Shown piece after piece: positions 33,284-42,334 of a DNA stretch of 64,000 nt (its first letter is position 1; the number at the start of each line of letters is the position of its first letter). The DNA is from Aestuariibius violaceus (GTDB lineage: Bacteria; Pseudomonadota; Alphaproteobacteria; Rhodobacterales; Rhodobacteraceae): the NCBI RefSeq assembly GCF_040779325.2, contig NZ_JBFONT020000002.1, positions 310,001 to 374,000 on the forward strand. The letters run 5' to 3'. A model generated the notes under the pieces. That model saw nothing but the letters and a program-made list of their open reading frames with translations, ran no database searches and was not told where the DNA came from. A program made the translations under genes and the position numbers.

Positions 33284-34162
33284 ATGAGTGCGGATCGGCA
33301 TCAGGCCCCGGCAGGGCGCTCTCTCGGCGGCATCGATGTCGGCGGGACGAAGATCGCCGCCTATCTCTTTGCTCCCGACGGAACGATCGCGTGGACCGAG
33401 ACGGTGCCGACGCCGGGGGAATACGGTGCGCTGCGCGGTGTTCTGACGGATGTGATTTCCCGTATGCGGGCAGAGGGGGGCGCCGGGATGCCGGTGGGTC
33501 TGGGTCTGCCGGGCCGGATCGACCGGGCGACGGGCGCGGTGCGGGCGGCGAACATGCCCCTGAACGGCGAGGCTTTGGCGACCGACCTTCCAGACGGGGT
33601 TCTGCTGCTGAACGACGTGCGCGCCTTTGCCCTGGGCGAGGCGGATGGTGCGGGATCGCTCGTCGCCCTCTCGATCGGAACGGGGGTCGCCGCGGCGGCG
33701 CTGCCCAGCGACGCGCATAGCGGGGCAGGGGGCGAGTTGGGCCATCTGCCCTTGCCGTCGCCGCTTGTGTCGGACCGCGGTTTGCCGTTGATCGCATGCC
33801 CCTGCGGGCGGCGTGGATGCTATGAGACGCTGTTGGCAGGTCCAGGCTTCAGCCGTCTGGCGGCGCATCACGGGCTGGGAGCACTGTCGCCCGAGGAGGC
33901 CGCGAAGACCGACCGTGTCATGGAGGACTGGCTGGCGATCGCCGCCCAGCTGCTCGTGCTGATCCAGCACAGCTACGATCCGCGGGAGGTGGTCCTTGGC
34001 GGCAGCGTCGCGCGCATCCCGGACCTGCTGCCTCGCCTGATAGCTGCCTTTGACGCCGTCCGCTGGTATGATCTTCCCGCGCCGTCCTTGCGCCTCTCTG
34101 CCGATCCCCGGCTTGCCGCAGCGCGGGGGGCCGCGCGGGCGGCTGCGGAGGCGTTTGCATGA
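33284..34162 (+). CDS. nagK: ROK-family N-acetylglucosamine kinase
   Basis: 292 residues. ROK fold with phosphate-1 motif GGIDVGGTKIAAY near residue 15, and the zinc motif CPCGRRGCYE near residue 170 preceded by GGELGHLPL. Coupled by a 4-bp overlap to nagA, so the probable substrate is GlcNAc, phosphorylated to GlcNAc-6-P for deacetylation. The ribosome site GAGG sits unusually tight against the ATG (33284). Divergent from recO. Confidence 0.86.
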   Translation: MSADRHQAPAGRSLGGIDVGGTKIAAYLFAPDGTIAWTETVPTPGEYGALRGVLTDVISRMRAEGGAGMPVGLGLPGRIDRATGAVRAANMPLNGEALATDLPDGVLLLNDVRAFALGEADGAGSLVALSIGTGVAAAALPSDAHSGAGGELGHLPLPSPLVSDRGLPLIACPCGRRGCYETLLAGPGFSRLAAHHGLGALSPEEAAKTDRVMEDWLAIAAQLLVLIQHSYDPREVVLGGSVARIPDLLPRLIAAFDAVRWYDLPAPSLRLSADPRLAAARGAARAAAEAFA

Positions 34163-35229
34163 CCGCCCTGCGGCCGGATCACCTGTTTGACGGTCATGCC
34201 TTCCGGCCCGATGCGGCGCTGGCGGACGGCCGTATCGTCGGCGAAGACGGGGCAGAGGCGATCGCCGGCATCCTGAGCCCCGGCTTCCTCGACCTGCAGG
34301 TCAATGGCGGCGGTGGGCTTTTGTTCAACGACAGCCCCGACGTGGCCACCGCCCGCCGGATCGCCGCGGCCCACCGGGCCTTCGGGACGGTTGCGATCCT
34401 GCCGACGCTGATCACCGACGCGCCCGAAAAGATGGAGGCGGCTTTGGACGCCGCGCGCGCTTTCCGCCTGTCCGACGGGCTGGCGGGCCTGCACCTGGAG
34501 GGGCCGTTCATTGAAGAGGCCAAGCGCGGCACCCATGCGGCGGAGTTCGTGCGCCCCATGGGAGACACCGACCTGCGCGGGCTTTGCGACGCCGCGCGCG
34601 AGATCCGGCTGATGGTCACCGTGGCGCCGGAGGTGGTCGGGCCACCGCAGATCGCGGCGCTGACCGAAGCGGGTGTGATCGTCTCGCTCGGCCATTCCAA
34701 TTGCTCGGCGGAGGAGGCGCAGGCGGCCTTTGCGGCAGGCGCCCGCAGCGTCACGCACCTGTTCAACGCGATGTCGCAGATGACCTCCCGCGCGCCCGGC
34801 CTGACGGGCGCGGCCATCGCGTCAGGGGCGTGGTGCGGGCTGATCGCGGATGGGATCCATGCGGCGCCCGAGATGCTGGAGATCGCCATCCGCGCACGGC
34901 CCGTGCCGGACCGGATGGTGCTGGTGTCGGACGCGATGGCGACGGTCGGCGGGGGCGACAGCTTCGAGCTTTACGGGCAAGAGATCCGGTTGCGCGACGG
35001 ACGGCTGGTGAATGCCGAAGGGAACCTTGCCGGGGCACATCTAACGGTGGCCGACGGGGTGGCCAAGCTTTGCGCCATGGGGCTGCCGGACGAAGCGGTC
35101 CTGCGGATGGCGACGGCTAACCCTGCTGCACTGATCGGCCTCGATATCGCAAACGATCCCGACTGGCCGTGGATCCTGATCGGAGAGGACGGCAGCGCCC
35201 ACCCGGTCGATCGGGGGAGGGAAGGATAA
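34159..35229 (+). CDS. nagA: N-acetylglucosamine-6-phosphate deacetylase
   Basis: 356 residues, amidohydrolase fold. LHLEGPFIEEAKRGTH carries a metal-binding Glu near residue 113, GHSNCSAEEAQAAF and HLFNAMSQM supply histidine ligands and substrate contacts, and VLVSDAMATVGGGD has the catalytic Asp near residue 255. It removes acetate from GlcNAc-6-P to give GlcN-6-P. Operon with nagK. nagB is not visible in the window. Confidence 0.96.
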   Translation: MTALRPDHLFDGHAFRPDAALADGRIVGEDGAEAIAGILSPGFLDLQVNGGGGLLFNDSPDVATARRIAAAHRAFGTVAILPTLITDAPEKMEAALDAARAFRLSDGLAGLHLEGPFIEEAKRGTHAAEFVRPMGDTDLRGLCDAAREIRLMVTVAPEVVGPPQIAALTEAGVIVSLGHSNCSAEEAQAAFAAGARSVTHLFNAMSQMTSRAPGLTGAAIASGAWCGLIADGIHAAPEMLEIAIRARPVPDRMVLVSDAMATVGGGDSFELYGQEIRLRDGRLVNAEGNLAGAHLTVADGVAKLCAMGLPDEAVLRMATANPAALIGLDIANDPDWPWILIGEDGSAHPVDRGREG

Positions 35230-35292
35230 CAGGGTGACGGTGCGCCCCGGGCTGTCGCATGTCACCCCTGGCCGCGTAGAGGTGGAGAAGTG

Positions 35293-35763
35293 TCAGTCCC
35301 GCACCACCAGCACCGAGCATGTCGCGTGGCGCACCACGCGCGCGGTGTTCGGGCCGATCAGGTAATCGGCAAGCGAGGGGCGGTGGGCGGCCATGACGAT
35401 CTGGCCTGCGCCAATCTCTTCGGCGACGTCCAGGATCTCTTCATAGACCGTGCCATAGCGGGCGATCACCTCGAAACTCGTGCCCTTCGGCGCGTGTTCT
35501 TTGCCGATCTCCTCAAGCCGGGCGCGCGCCGCCTGTAGCCATTCGTCGACCTTCAGTTCCTCGGATCCATGGGTTTCTCCCCGGATCGAATAGCGCCAGT
35601 CGAGGCCGCTGAGGATCTCGGGGATCACGGTCAGAAGCGTTACGCCCGTGCCCATCGCGCCCGCGATCTGAAAGCCCTGGGGCAGGGCCTTTTTCCACGA
35701 CGATTCGTGCGAGAGGTCCATCGGCACCAGAACCGGGCCTGCAGTGTTTGTCGTCTCGGCCAT
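35293..35763 (-). CDS. Universal stress protein
   Basis: 156 residues, UspA fold. GPVLVPMDLSHESSWKKAL opens it, and the C-terminal ATP-type loop GPNTARVVRHATCSVLVVRD is near residue 138. It lies 3 bp after the stop of the fused binding-protein gene and on the same strand, so it is likely cotranscribed with the osmoprotectant carrier genes and may sense salt stress. Confidence 0.88.
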   Translation of the reverse strand: MAETTNTAGPVLVPMDLSHESSWKKALPQGFQIAGAMGTGVTLLTVIPEILSGLDWRYSIRGETHGSEELKVDEWLQAARARLEEIGKEHAPKGTSFEVIARYGTVYEEILDVAEEIGAGQIVMAAHRPSLADYLIGPNTARVVRHATCSVLVVRD

Positions 35764-35766
35764 CCT

Positions 35767-37569
35767 CTATCTCCGTTCCGGTCGCCCATAGAGCCATATC
35801 AGCCACGCGAAGAGCGCCAGCACCAGCGCGGTCAGCACCGAGACGCCCGTCGAGGGGTTCACCGCCCGCGGCGGCTCTGGCAGGGCGGGGGCGAGGGCAG
35901 GTGCCGCGCGGATCGCCGGGTCGAGCCCCACGGCAGAGCCGAGCGTGGCGTTCAGCGCGTTCACCGTCTGATCGGCGAGTGCTGCGACCTCGGTCGGCAG
36001 CGATGCGCCGGGGCCCTGGGGGCCGACCGCATCAGTATCGGTGACGACCGGCCCGGCCAGCAGCAGTTGTGACGAGAGCGTGTCGATGGCCTGCCGTTGC
36101 CCCGCATAGGTGCCCGCCGGGATCCGGGCCTGCCTGAGCTGGGGATAGAGGATCAGCGCGTTGCCGTCCTCCCAGCCGGTCATCGGTAGAAGCCGCCCGC
36201 CGTCGATCAGCCCGCTGACGGTGTCAGAGCCGAGCGGGGCGAGGACGAGGACCGCATCTGCCTCGGCCGACGATGGGTCGTCGGACGGGATCAGGGTGAT
36301 CCCGTCGCGTACGGCGGCCACGATCTGCCCTGCCCGGTGGGAGGCCGAGCCTTCTGGCCCGGTGGCAAGCGTCGAAACGCCGTCCAGCCGCCGCACCGTC
36401 CCGCTTCCGATCAGGTGCAGGTAGGTCTGGCCGACGACGCCCACGGCCTCGACCGGGCGGGCCTCTGGCCTGTCACTGTCGTCCAGCGTCACGAATTCCA
36501 CCGCCGCCGCGAGCGCGACCGGGGCGTTCCCGCTGCCGAGCGCGGCCAGCGGATCATCCGCCGCTTCCAGGACCACGCGGCGGCCCGGGAAGGCCTCGCG
36601 CACGGCGCGCAACGCCTGGCCGGTTTCTTCGTCCGCGCCGATGAAGGGCGAATGGACGACGGCCAGCGGTTCGGACACCTCGATTTCGGTCGCCGCATCG
36701 ATCAGCCCCAGATCGGCCAGCGCGGCGCGCGCCACCTCTCGCGGGGCGAGCGCATCCTGATCGACGCGGGAATTCAGCTCTTGCATCAGGCTGGCGTCGA
36801 TCGCCCCGTCCAGCCGCGCCAGCGCGCCTTGCAGGGCCGGGAAGCGGGACAGTGCGTCGGACCGTACCAGCGGCGCGGCCTCGTAGACCGGGAAGAAGTC
36901 CAGATCATCCTCAAGCAGCGTTAGCCCCAGATCGGCAATCTGCCCGTCGGTCGTGAAGACCTCGATCACGTCGGCCTCGCCCGCCAGAAGCGCGTCATAA
37001 AGGCTGGTGCGGTCCTCGGCGCTGACGACCGAGACATTGCCGAAGCTCATCCCGTAGCGCGCCGTCATCGGGCCGAAGCCGTCGAGCGGGCGCGTCTCGA
37101 AGTTCTCCTCGATCCCGATCGTCAGGTCGCCCGCCGTGCCGACCAGATCCGAAATGCTGTCGACCCCCAGCTCCTCTGCCCGGCCGTCGCGCATGGCCAG
37201 CCCGTAATTGTTGGCGAAGCCGAAGCGATCCCCCCAGACAAGGCCCAGCGGCTGGTAGAGCGCGCGCACCCGTTCCATCGCCGCGTCGCCATCGGTCATC
37301 GCAGGCTGGCCCAGCATGACAAGCCCGGTGCCATTATATTCGGCATAGAGGTCGATATCGCCGTTCCGAAGCGCTTCGAGGTTGACGTTGGTCGGCCCGA
37401 GATCAGTCCGGCGGGTGACGGGGATGCCGGCCTCTTCGGCCAGGGCCGCCATCATCTCGGACAGGATCGTGCTTTCCGAGAAATCCTTGCCGCCGATGAC
37501 GAGAGGATCCTGTGCCTCGTCACAGGAGGCGAGGCTAAGGGCGGCGAGCAGAGCGAGAACCCGTTTCAT
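35767..37569 (-). CDS. OpuAC-type binding protein fused to a second solute-receptor-like domain with C-terminal membrane anchor
   Basis: 600 residues, about twice a normal OpuAC protein. It begins with a lipobox (LAALSLASCDEA). Domain 1 (about 22-290) is an OpuAC/OsmF osmoprotectant receptor: IGGKDFSESTILSEMMAALAEE, GDIDLYAEYNGTG, DVIEVFTTDGQI. Domain 2 (about 300-560) starts LAVVHSPFIGADEETGQALR and resembles TAXI TRAP solute receptors (AGQIVAAVRDGITLIPSDD). One membrane helix (VLTALVLALFAWLIWLYG) and a basic tail end it. Both lipid and helix would tether it. It lies 5 bp after the BCCT gene, which needs no binding protein, so a sensing or accessory role is possible. Confidence 0.8.
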   Translation of the reverse strand: MKRVLALLAALSLASCDEAQDPLVIGGKDFSESTILSEMMAALAEEAGIPVTRRTDLGPTNVNLEALRNGDIDLYAEYNGTGLVMLGQPAMTDGDAAMERVRALYQPLGLVWGDRFGFANNYGLAMRDGRAEELGVDSISDLVGTAGDLTIGIEENFETRPLDGFGPMTARYGMSFGNVSVVSAEDRTSLYDALLAGEADVIEVFTTDGQIADLGLTLLEDDLDFFPVYEAAPLVRSDALSRFPALQGALARLDGAIDASLMQELNSRVDQDALAPREVARAALADLGLIDAATEIEVSEPLAVVHSPFIGADEETGQALRAVREAFPGRRVVLEAADDPLAALGSGNAPVALAAAVEFVTLDDSDRPEARPVEAVGVVGQTYLHLIGSGTVRRLDGVSTLATGPEGSASHRAGQIVAAVRDGITLIPSDDPSSAEADAVLVLAPLGSDTVSGLIDGGRLLPMTGWEDGNALILYPQLRQARIPAGTYAGQRQAIDTLSSQLLLAGPVVTDTDAVGPQGPGASLPTEVAALADQTVNALNATLGSAVGLDPAIRAAPALAPALPEPPRAVNPSTGVSVLTALVLALFAWLIWLYGRPERR

Positions 37570-37574
37570 GCCGC

Positions 37575-39140
37575 TCACTCCGCCGCCACATCGACCCGGG
37601 CGCGCGCCTCGCGCGGGCGCCGCTTGTCGGGGCGCTCCCGCCGGATCTCGCGCAGGAAGCCGACGATCTGGAGCAGCAGGATCACGGAAAAGGGCAGGGC
37701 GCCCGTGATCGCCATCGCCTTGGCCACGGTGATCGACCCGGTCAGCAGCGTCCCCGCGGTCAGAACGGCGATCAGCACGCCCCAGACCATCTTGTGCAGG
37801 ATCGGCGGGTTCAGGTTGCCGCCAGTCGTCATCATAGACAGCACGAAGGTGCCGGAATCGGCAGAGGTCACGAGGAAGATGAAGATCAGCAGACAGGCGA
37901 CGCCGCCCAGGACCGCGCCATAGGGGAAGTAGTCGAGGAAGGCGAAGAGTGCCGCGGTGACATCCGCGAAGACCAGTTCCGACAACCCGCCGCCGCCGAA
38001 GAGCTCGATATAGATCCCCGTGCCGCCGAAAGCCGCGAACCACAGGATGGAGAACATCGTCGGCACGAAGATCACGCCGATGCAGAATTCCCGGATCGTC
38101 CGGCCCCGGCTGATGCGGGCGACGAAGATGCCCACGAACGGTCCCCAGGCGAGCCACCAGATCAGGTAGGTCAGAGTCCAGCCGCTGGTCCAGCCGGCCA
38201 GATCCTCGAACGGGAACATCTTGAAGGCCATGGCGGGCAGGCGGGCGAAATATTCGCCAATCGAGTTCACGAAGGTTTCCAGGATAAACCGCGACGGCCC
38301 GAACAGGATCACGAACAGCATGATCCCGATCGCGATGATCATGTTGATGTTCGAGAGGATCTTGATCCCCTTGTCGACCCCCGTCGTCGCCGACAGCATG
38401 TAGCAGACGAAGAGCGTTCCCATGATGATGAGTGACAGCGTGGTCGTGGCGTCGAGGCCGAAGACCGCGCTGAGCCCGCCGCGGACCTGCAAGGTGCCCA
38501 TCGTCAAGGACCCGGCAAGGCCGAAGACGACGGCCAGAACCCCCAGGACGTTGGCGATGACCGCGATCGGTTTCCCCTCAGGGCCCGTGAAGACCGACAG
38601 GATCGGCGTGGAAATCTCGGAACTCTTGTTCCGCCGGAAGGTGAAATAGGCGATGACCAGCGCGCAGACCCCGTAGATCGCCCAGGCATGCAGGCCCCAA
38701 TGCAGGTTGGTGATGACCATCGCCTCGCGCGCGGCGGCCGGTGTGCCGCCTTCCATGCCGGGCGGTCCCTCGAAGTGATAGATCGGCTCGGCCACGCCCC
38801 AGAACAGCAGCCCGGCGCCCATGCCGCCCGCGAAGAGCATGGCGATCCAGGACGCGGTGGAGAATTCCGGCCGCTCGTCATCGGCGCCCAGCCGAACGCT
38901 GCCATAGGGGCCGAAGGCAAGGTATCCGCTGAGGATCAGGAAGCCCGTCGTGATGATCAGCCAGTACCAGCTGATCCCTGTCAGCATGTAATTGGTGAAG
39001 CCCAGGAACGTGTTCGTCATCGCATCCGGGTCGATCAGACCCCAACCGCCGATGCCCGCGGTGCACAGCAGCGCAATGGCGAAGACGGCGTTGAAAAGCG
39101 GTGGTTTCCCGTCCCGCTCGGAATCGGCGTCTGATGCCAT
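37575..39140 (-). CDS. BCCT family betaine/carnitine/choline transporter
   Basis: 521 residues with 12 predicted helices. LFWGVAEPIYHFEGPPG near residue 110, and the substrate-binding segment WWLAWGPFVGIFVARISRGRTIREF near residue 340, which is the BCCT signature with conserved tryptophans. It imports betaine-like compounds using a Na+ or H+ gradient. The ATG at 39140 is chosen; 39145 is a second candidate. First gene of the BCCT-fusion receptor-usp operon and downstream of the triple-palindrome element. Confidence 0.95.
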   Translation of the reverse strand: MASDADSERDGKPPLFNAVFAIALLCTAGIGGWGLIDPDAMTNTFLGFTNYMLTGISWYWLIITTGFLILSGYLAFGPYGSVRLGADDERPEFSTASWIAMLFAGGMGAGLLFWGVAEPIYHFEGPPGMEGGTPAAAREAMVITNLHWGLHAWAIYGVCALVIAYFTFRRNKSSEISTPILSVFTGPEGKPIAVIANVLGVLAVVFGLAGSLTMGTLQVRGGLSAVFGLDATTTLSLIIMGTLFVCYMLSATTGVDKGIKILSNINMIIAIGIMLFVILFGPSRFILETFVNSIGEYFARLPAMAFKMFPFEDLAGWTSGWTLTYLIWWLAWGPFVGIFVARISRGRTIREFCIGVIFVPTMFSILWFAAFGGTGIYIELFGGGGLSELVFADVTAALFAFLDYFPYGAVLGGVACLLIFIFLVTSADSGTFVLSMMTTGGNLNPPILHKMVWGVLIAVLTAGTLLTGSITVAKAMAITGALPFSVILLLQIVGFLREIRRERPDKRRPREARARVDVAAE

Positions 39141-39306
39141 CGCATGGTCCCCCTGATCATTGCGGGAGATGGGTCTCTTGCGGACCTTTCCGCTCCCGGT
39201 TGCGAGTCCGCCTGAACGTCTCGCTTGACGGGATGCTACGGCAGGCAATCCGTTTTGTCACGCAAACGGTTGAGAGAGCTGGATTTTACCGGAAGCGTCA
39301 CCGTGG

Positions 39307-39383
39307 CAGGATTTTCCAGAAAATCCTGAAGGAGCAAATTTTTCTAGAAAAATTTGGTGTCAAAATCCTTCTAGAAGGATTTT
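39307..39383. repeat. Composite element of three 22-bp palindromes (copy 1)
   Basis: Three consecutive palindromes: 39307-39328 (half CAGGATTTTC, centre CA), 39335-39356 (half CAAATTTTTC, centre TA) and 39362-39383 (half AAAATCCTTC, centre TA), with gaps of 6 and 5 bp; total 77 bp. Each is exact over its full 22 bp apart from the central two bases in the first. A second copy in opposite orientation is at 62802-62878. It lies between choV (upstream on the minus strand) and the BCCT gene. Very AT-rich against the background. Confidence 0.85.
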
Positions 39384-39437
39384 TCACCGCCGAAACCAAC
39401 GGTTCGGTCGCCTGAAGATCCGGCAGGTCTGCGGGGC

Positions 39438-40454
39438 TTACTCCAGCCGCCGCAAGACGCTGCGCCGCGTGACTTGTCCGACAAGCTGGCCGTCCCGGCG
39501 CACGGCCAGCGCGTCGCAATCGCCCGCAAGCCGTTCCATCACAACGGAAATCTCCGTATCCGCCGGGATCTCGGCGGCCGGGCGGGGCGCCGAGAGCGGC
39601 TCGGCCAGGTCCTCCGCGCAGAGCACACCCAGCGGGTTCATGTTGGCTACGAAATCTGCCACATACCCGTTGGCGGGCGCGGAATAGATCTCGCGTGGGG
39701 TGCCGCATTGCACGATCCGGCCGCCTTCCATGATGGCGATCCGGTCGCCCAGCCGGAACGCCTCGTCCAGGTCGTGGCTGACGAAGATCACCGTCCGCCC
39801 CAGCCGGTTCTTGAGGTCGATCAACTCGTCCTGGAGACGGGTCCGGATCAGGGGATCGAGGGCCGAAAAAGGTTCGTCCATCAAAAGGATAGGCGCCTCT
39901 GTTGCGAAGGCGCGCGCCAATCCCACGCGCTGCTGCATGCCGCCCGACAGTTCGCCCACGGCGCGGTCGGCCCAATCGCCAAGGCCCACCAGATCGAGCT
40001 GCTTGTCCACTGCACCGCGCCGCGCGTCGCGGCCCAGCCCGCCCAGCTCCAGCCCCAGCCCGACATTTTCTCTGACCGTGCGCCAAGGCAGGAGGCCGAA
40101 TTGCTGGAACACCATCGCGATCCGCGTCAGCCGCAGGTGCCGCAGCGTCTTGGCATCCGCGGTCGAGACGTTGACGTCGCCGTCTTCCGTTGCCACCAGA
40201 ACGCGGCCCCGGCAGACCGGATTGAGCCCGTTCACGGCGCGCAGAAGCGTCGACTTGCCCGACCCGGACAACCCCATCAGGACAAGCGTTTCGCCGTCCT
40301 CGACGGTTAGTGAACAATCGTGGACGCCCAGGATCTGCCCGGTCCGCTTCTGGATTTCACCACGCTCCAGCCCCTCGTCCATCAGCGGCAAGGCCGCCTC
40401 CGGTTTGCCGCCGAAGACGATGGAAACATTGTCGAAAGTGACGATCGCGCTCAC
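39438..40454 (-). CDS. choV: Choline ABC transporter ATP-binding protein
   Basis: 338 residues. Walker A GLSGSGKST near residue 60, signature LSGGMQQRVGLARAF near 168, Walker B ILLMDEPFSALDP near 186, and a C-terminal extension of about 100 residues as in ProV/ChoV proteins. The N-terminal MSAIVTFDNVSIVFGGKPEAAL matches ChoV rather than general ProV. It energises ChoW. Overlaps choW by 4 bp; third gene of the choXWV operon. Confidence 0.93.
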   Translation of the reverse strand: MSAIVTFDNVSIVFGGKPEAALPLMDEGLERGEIQKRTGQILGVHDCSLTVEDGETLVLMGLSGSGKSTLLRAVNGLNPVCRGRVLVATEDGDVNVSTADAKTLRHLRLTRIAMVFQQFGLLPWRTVRENVGLGLELGGLGRDARRGAVDKQLDLVGLGDWADRAVGELSGGMQQRVGLARAFATEAPILLMDEPFSALDPLIRTRLQDELIDLKNRLGRTVIFVSHDLDEAFRLGDRIAIMEGGRIVQCGTPREIYSAPANGYVADFVANMNPLGVLCAEDLAEPLSAPRPAAEIPADTEISVVMERLAGDCDALAVRRDGQLVGQVTRRSVLRRLE

Positions 40455-41281
40455 CGGTCCACCCGCAGCATCCGGTCAAGCATGATGGCCACGACGACGA
40501 TGACGAACCCGCTTTCGAAGCCCAGCGAGGTGTTCACCTGGTTGAGCGCGCGCACCACCGGCACCCCCAGCCCGTCGGCCCCGACAAGTGCTGCGATCAC
40601 CACCATCGACAACGACAGCATGATCGTCTGGTTCAGACCCGCCATGATCTGCGGAAAGGCGTAGGGCAGTTCCACCTTCCAGAGCCGCTGCCGCCCGGTG
40701 GCCCCGAAAGCTTCCGCCGCCTCAAGCAAAGTGGCAGGGGTGGATGAAACACCCAGATGGGTCAGCCGGATCGGCGCAGGCAGCACGAAGATGATCGTCG
40801 CGATCAGACCCGGCACCATGCCGATTCCGAAAAAGACAATCGCCGGAATGAGATAGACGAAGGTCGGCAAGGTCTGCATCAGGTCGAGGACCGGCCGCAT
40901 CCCCTTGTAGAGCCGCGGCCGGTGCGCCACGGCGATCCCGATCGGAACACCCACGCCCATGCAGATCACGCAGGCCGACAGGACCAGCGTCAGGCTCTCG
41001 GTCGTCTCCTCCCAATAGCCCTGGTTCAGGATGAAGAGGAAGCCGAGGAAGACCAGCAGGCAGGTCTGCCAACGCCGCTGCAGAAGCCAGGTCAGGCCGA
41101 CGAAGGCGGCGATGACCACAAGGGCAGGGGGCGTCTGCAGCCCCCAGAGGATCGCGTCGATCAGCCCCTCGAGCCCCGCCGCCAGCCCGTCGAAGAACCA
41201 GCCCGCATTGACCTGCAGCCAGTCAAAGACCGCCGCCGCCGCATCGCCGACGGGGATCTTGTTGTCGGTGAGCCAGCTCAC
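40451..41281 (-). CDS. choW: Choline ABC transporter permease
   Basis: 276 residues with about six or seven hydrophobic segments and the EAA loop of binding-protein-dependent permeases, LLEAAEAFGATGRQRLWKVE, near residue 180. TLPTFVYLIPAIVFFGIGMVPG resembles ProW/ChoW. It lies between choX and choV (13 bp after choX), the ordinary choXWV order in Rhizobiales and Rhodobacterales. Confidence 0.92.
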   Translation of the reverse strand: MSWLTDNKIPVGDAAAAVFDWLQVNAGWFFDGLAAGLEGLIDAILWGLQTPPALVVIAAFVGLTWLLQRRWQTCLLVFLGFLFILNQGYWEETTESLTLVLSACVICMGVGVPIGIAVAHRPRLYKGMRPVLDLMQTLPTFVYLIPAIVFFGIGMVPGLIATIIFVLPAPIRLTHLGVSSTPATLLEAAEAFGATGRQRLWKVELPYAFPQIMAGLNQTIMLSLSMVVIAALVGADGLGVPVVRALNQVNTSLGFESGFVIVVVAIMLDRMLRVDR

Positions 41282-41294
41282 CGTTCAGCGCGGC

Positions 41295-42221
41295 TCAAAG
41301 CCCGAGCGCCCCGCGCACGGCGGCCAAACCATCGCCGCCATCGGCGGTTTCCACACCGGCGAGCCAGCCGTCCAGAACGCCGGGATTGGCGGCGAGCCAG
41401 GCCCGGGCGGCATCCTGCGGGTCCTCGCCGTCATCCAGGATCGCCCCCATGATCTCGTTTTCCATTTCCAGCGTGAATTCAAGGTTTTGCAGCAGGGTGC
41501 CGACGTTCGGACACGCGTCCACGAAGCCCGCGGTCGTGTTGGTGTAGACGGTGGCGCCCCCCAGATCGGGGCCGAAGTATTCGTCGCCGCCGGTCAGGTA
41601 GGTCATATCGAAATTGGCGTTCATCGGATGCGGCTCCCAGCCGAGGAAGACGATCGGCTCGCCTCGCCGCGTCGCCCGGTCGACCTGCGCCAGCATCCCC
41701 TGTTCGGAGCTTTCGACGACTTCGAACTCTTCCAGCCCGAAGGCATTCGCCTCGATCATGTCGAGGATCAGGCGGTTGCCGTCATTGCCGGGCTCGATCC
41801 CGTAGATCTGACCCTCCAGCGCCTCCTGATGCTCGGCGATGTCCGAGAAATCGACGATACCCAGCCCGGCCGCGACCTCGTTCGCGGCCAGCGTGTACTT
41901 TGCGCCTTCCAGGTTCGCGCGCACGGTGTCGACCGTCCCCGCCTCGCGATAGGGGGCGATGTCGCCTTCCATCGTGGGCATCCAGTTGCCCAGGAACACG
42001 TCCAGATCGCCTGCGGCAAGCGAGGTATAGGTGACCGGCACCGACAGCACCTTCACGTCCGTCTCGTATCCGAGCGCCTCGAGCACCAGGGTCGTGGCCG
42101 CCGTCGTTGCGGTGATGTCGGTCCAGCCCACATCCGAAAACGCGATCGTCTCGCAATCGGCGAAGGCAGGGGCGGCGAGCGCCGTCAGGACAAGCGTAGA
42201 GGCGGCGGTGAAGCTGCGCAT
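41295..42221 (-). CDS. choX: Choline ABC transporter substrate-binding protein
   Basis: 308 residues. Sec signal peptide MRSFTAASTLVLTALAAPAFA. The mature part begins DCETIAFSDVGWTDITATTA, with the aromatic residues of the choline box, VFLGNWMPTMEGD and FLGWEPHPMNANFDMTYL. First gene of the choXWV operon and divergent from betA, so choline uptake and oxidation genes share a control region. Confidence 0.94.
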   Translation of the reverse strand: MRSFTAASTLVLTALAAPAFADCETIAFSDVGWTDITATTAATTLVLEALGYETDVKVLSVPVTYTSLAAGDLDVFLGNWMPTMEGDIAPYREAGTVDTVRANLEGAKYTLAANEVAAGLGIVDFSDIAEHQEALEGQIYGIEPGNDGNRLILDMIEANAFGLEEFEVVESSEQGMLAQVDRATRRGEPIVFLGWEPHPMNANFDMTYLTGGDEYFGPDLGGATVYTNTTAGFVDACPNVGTLLQNLEFTLEMENEIMGAILDDGEDPQDAARAWLAANPGVLDGWLAGVETADGGDGLAAVRGALGL

Positions 42222-42334
42222 GTAAGGGTCTCCCTTTGGTTCTTGACGGCCAAGCCGTGCCCGGCGTTCTGTTGGGCCGTTGCGCGGGCAGGATACCGAC
42301 CCGCGCCGGGGATGGAAGGGCTAGGTGAGACATC

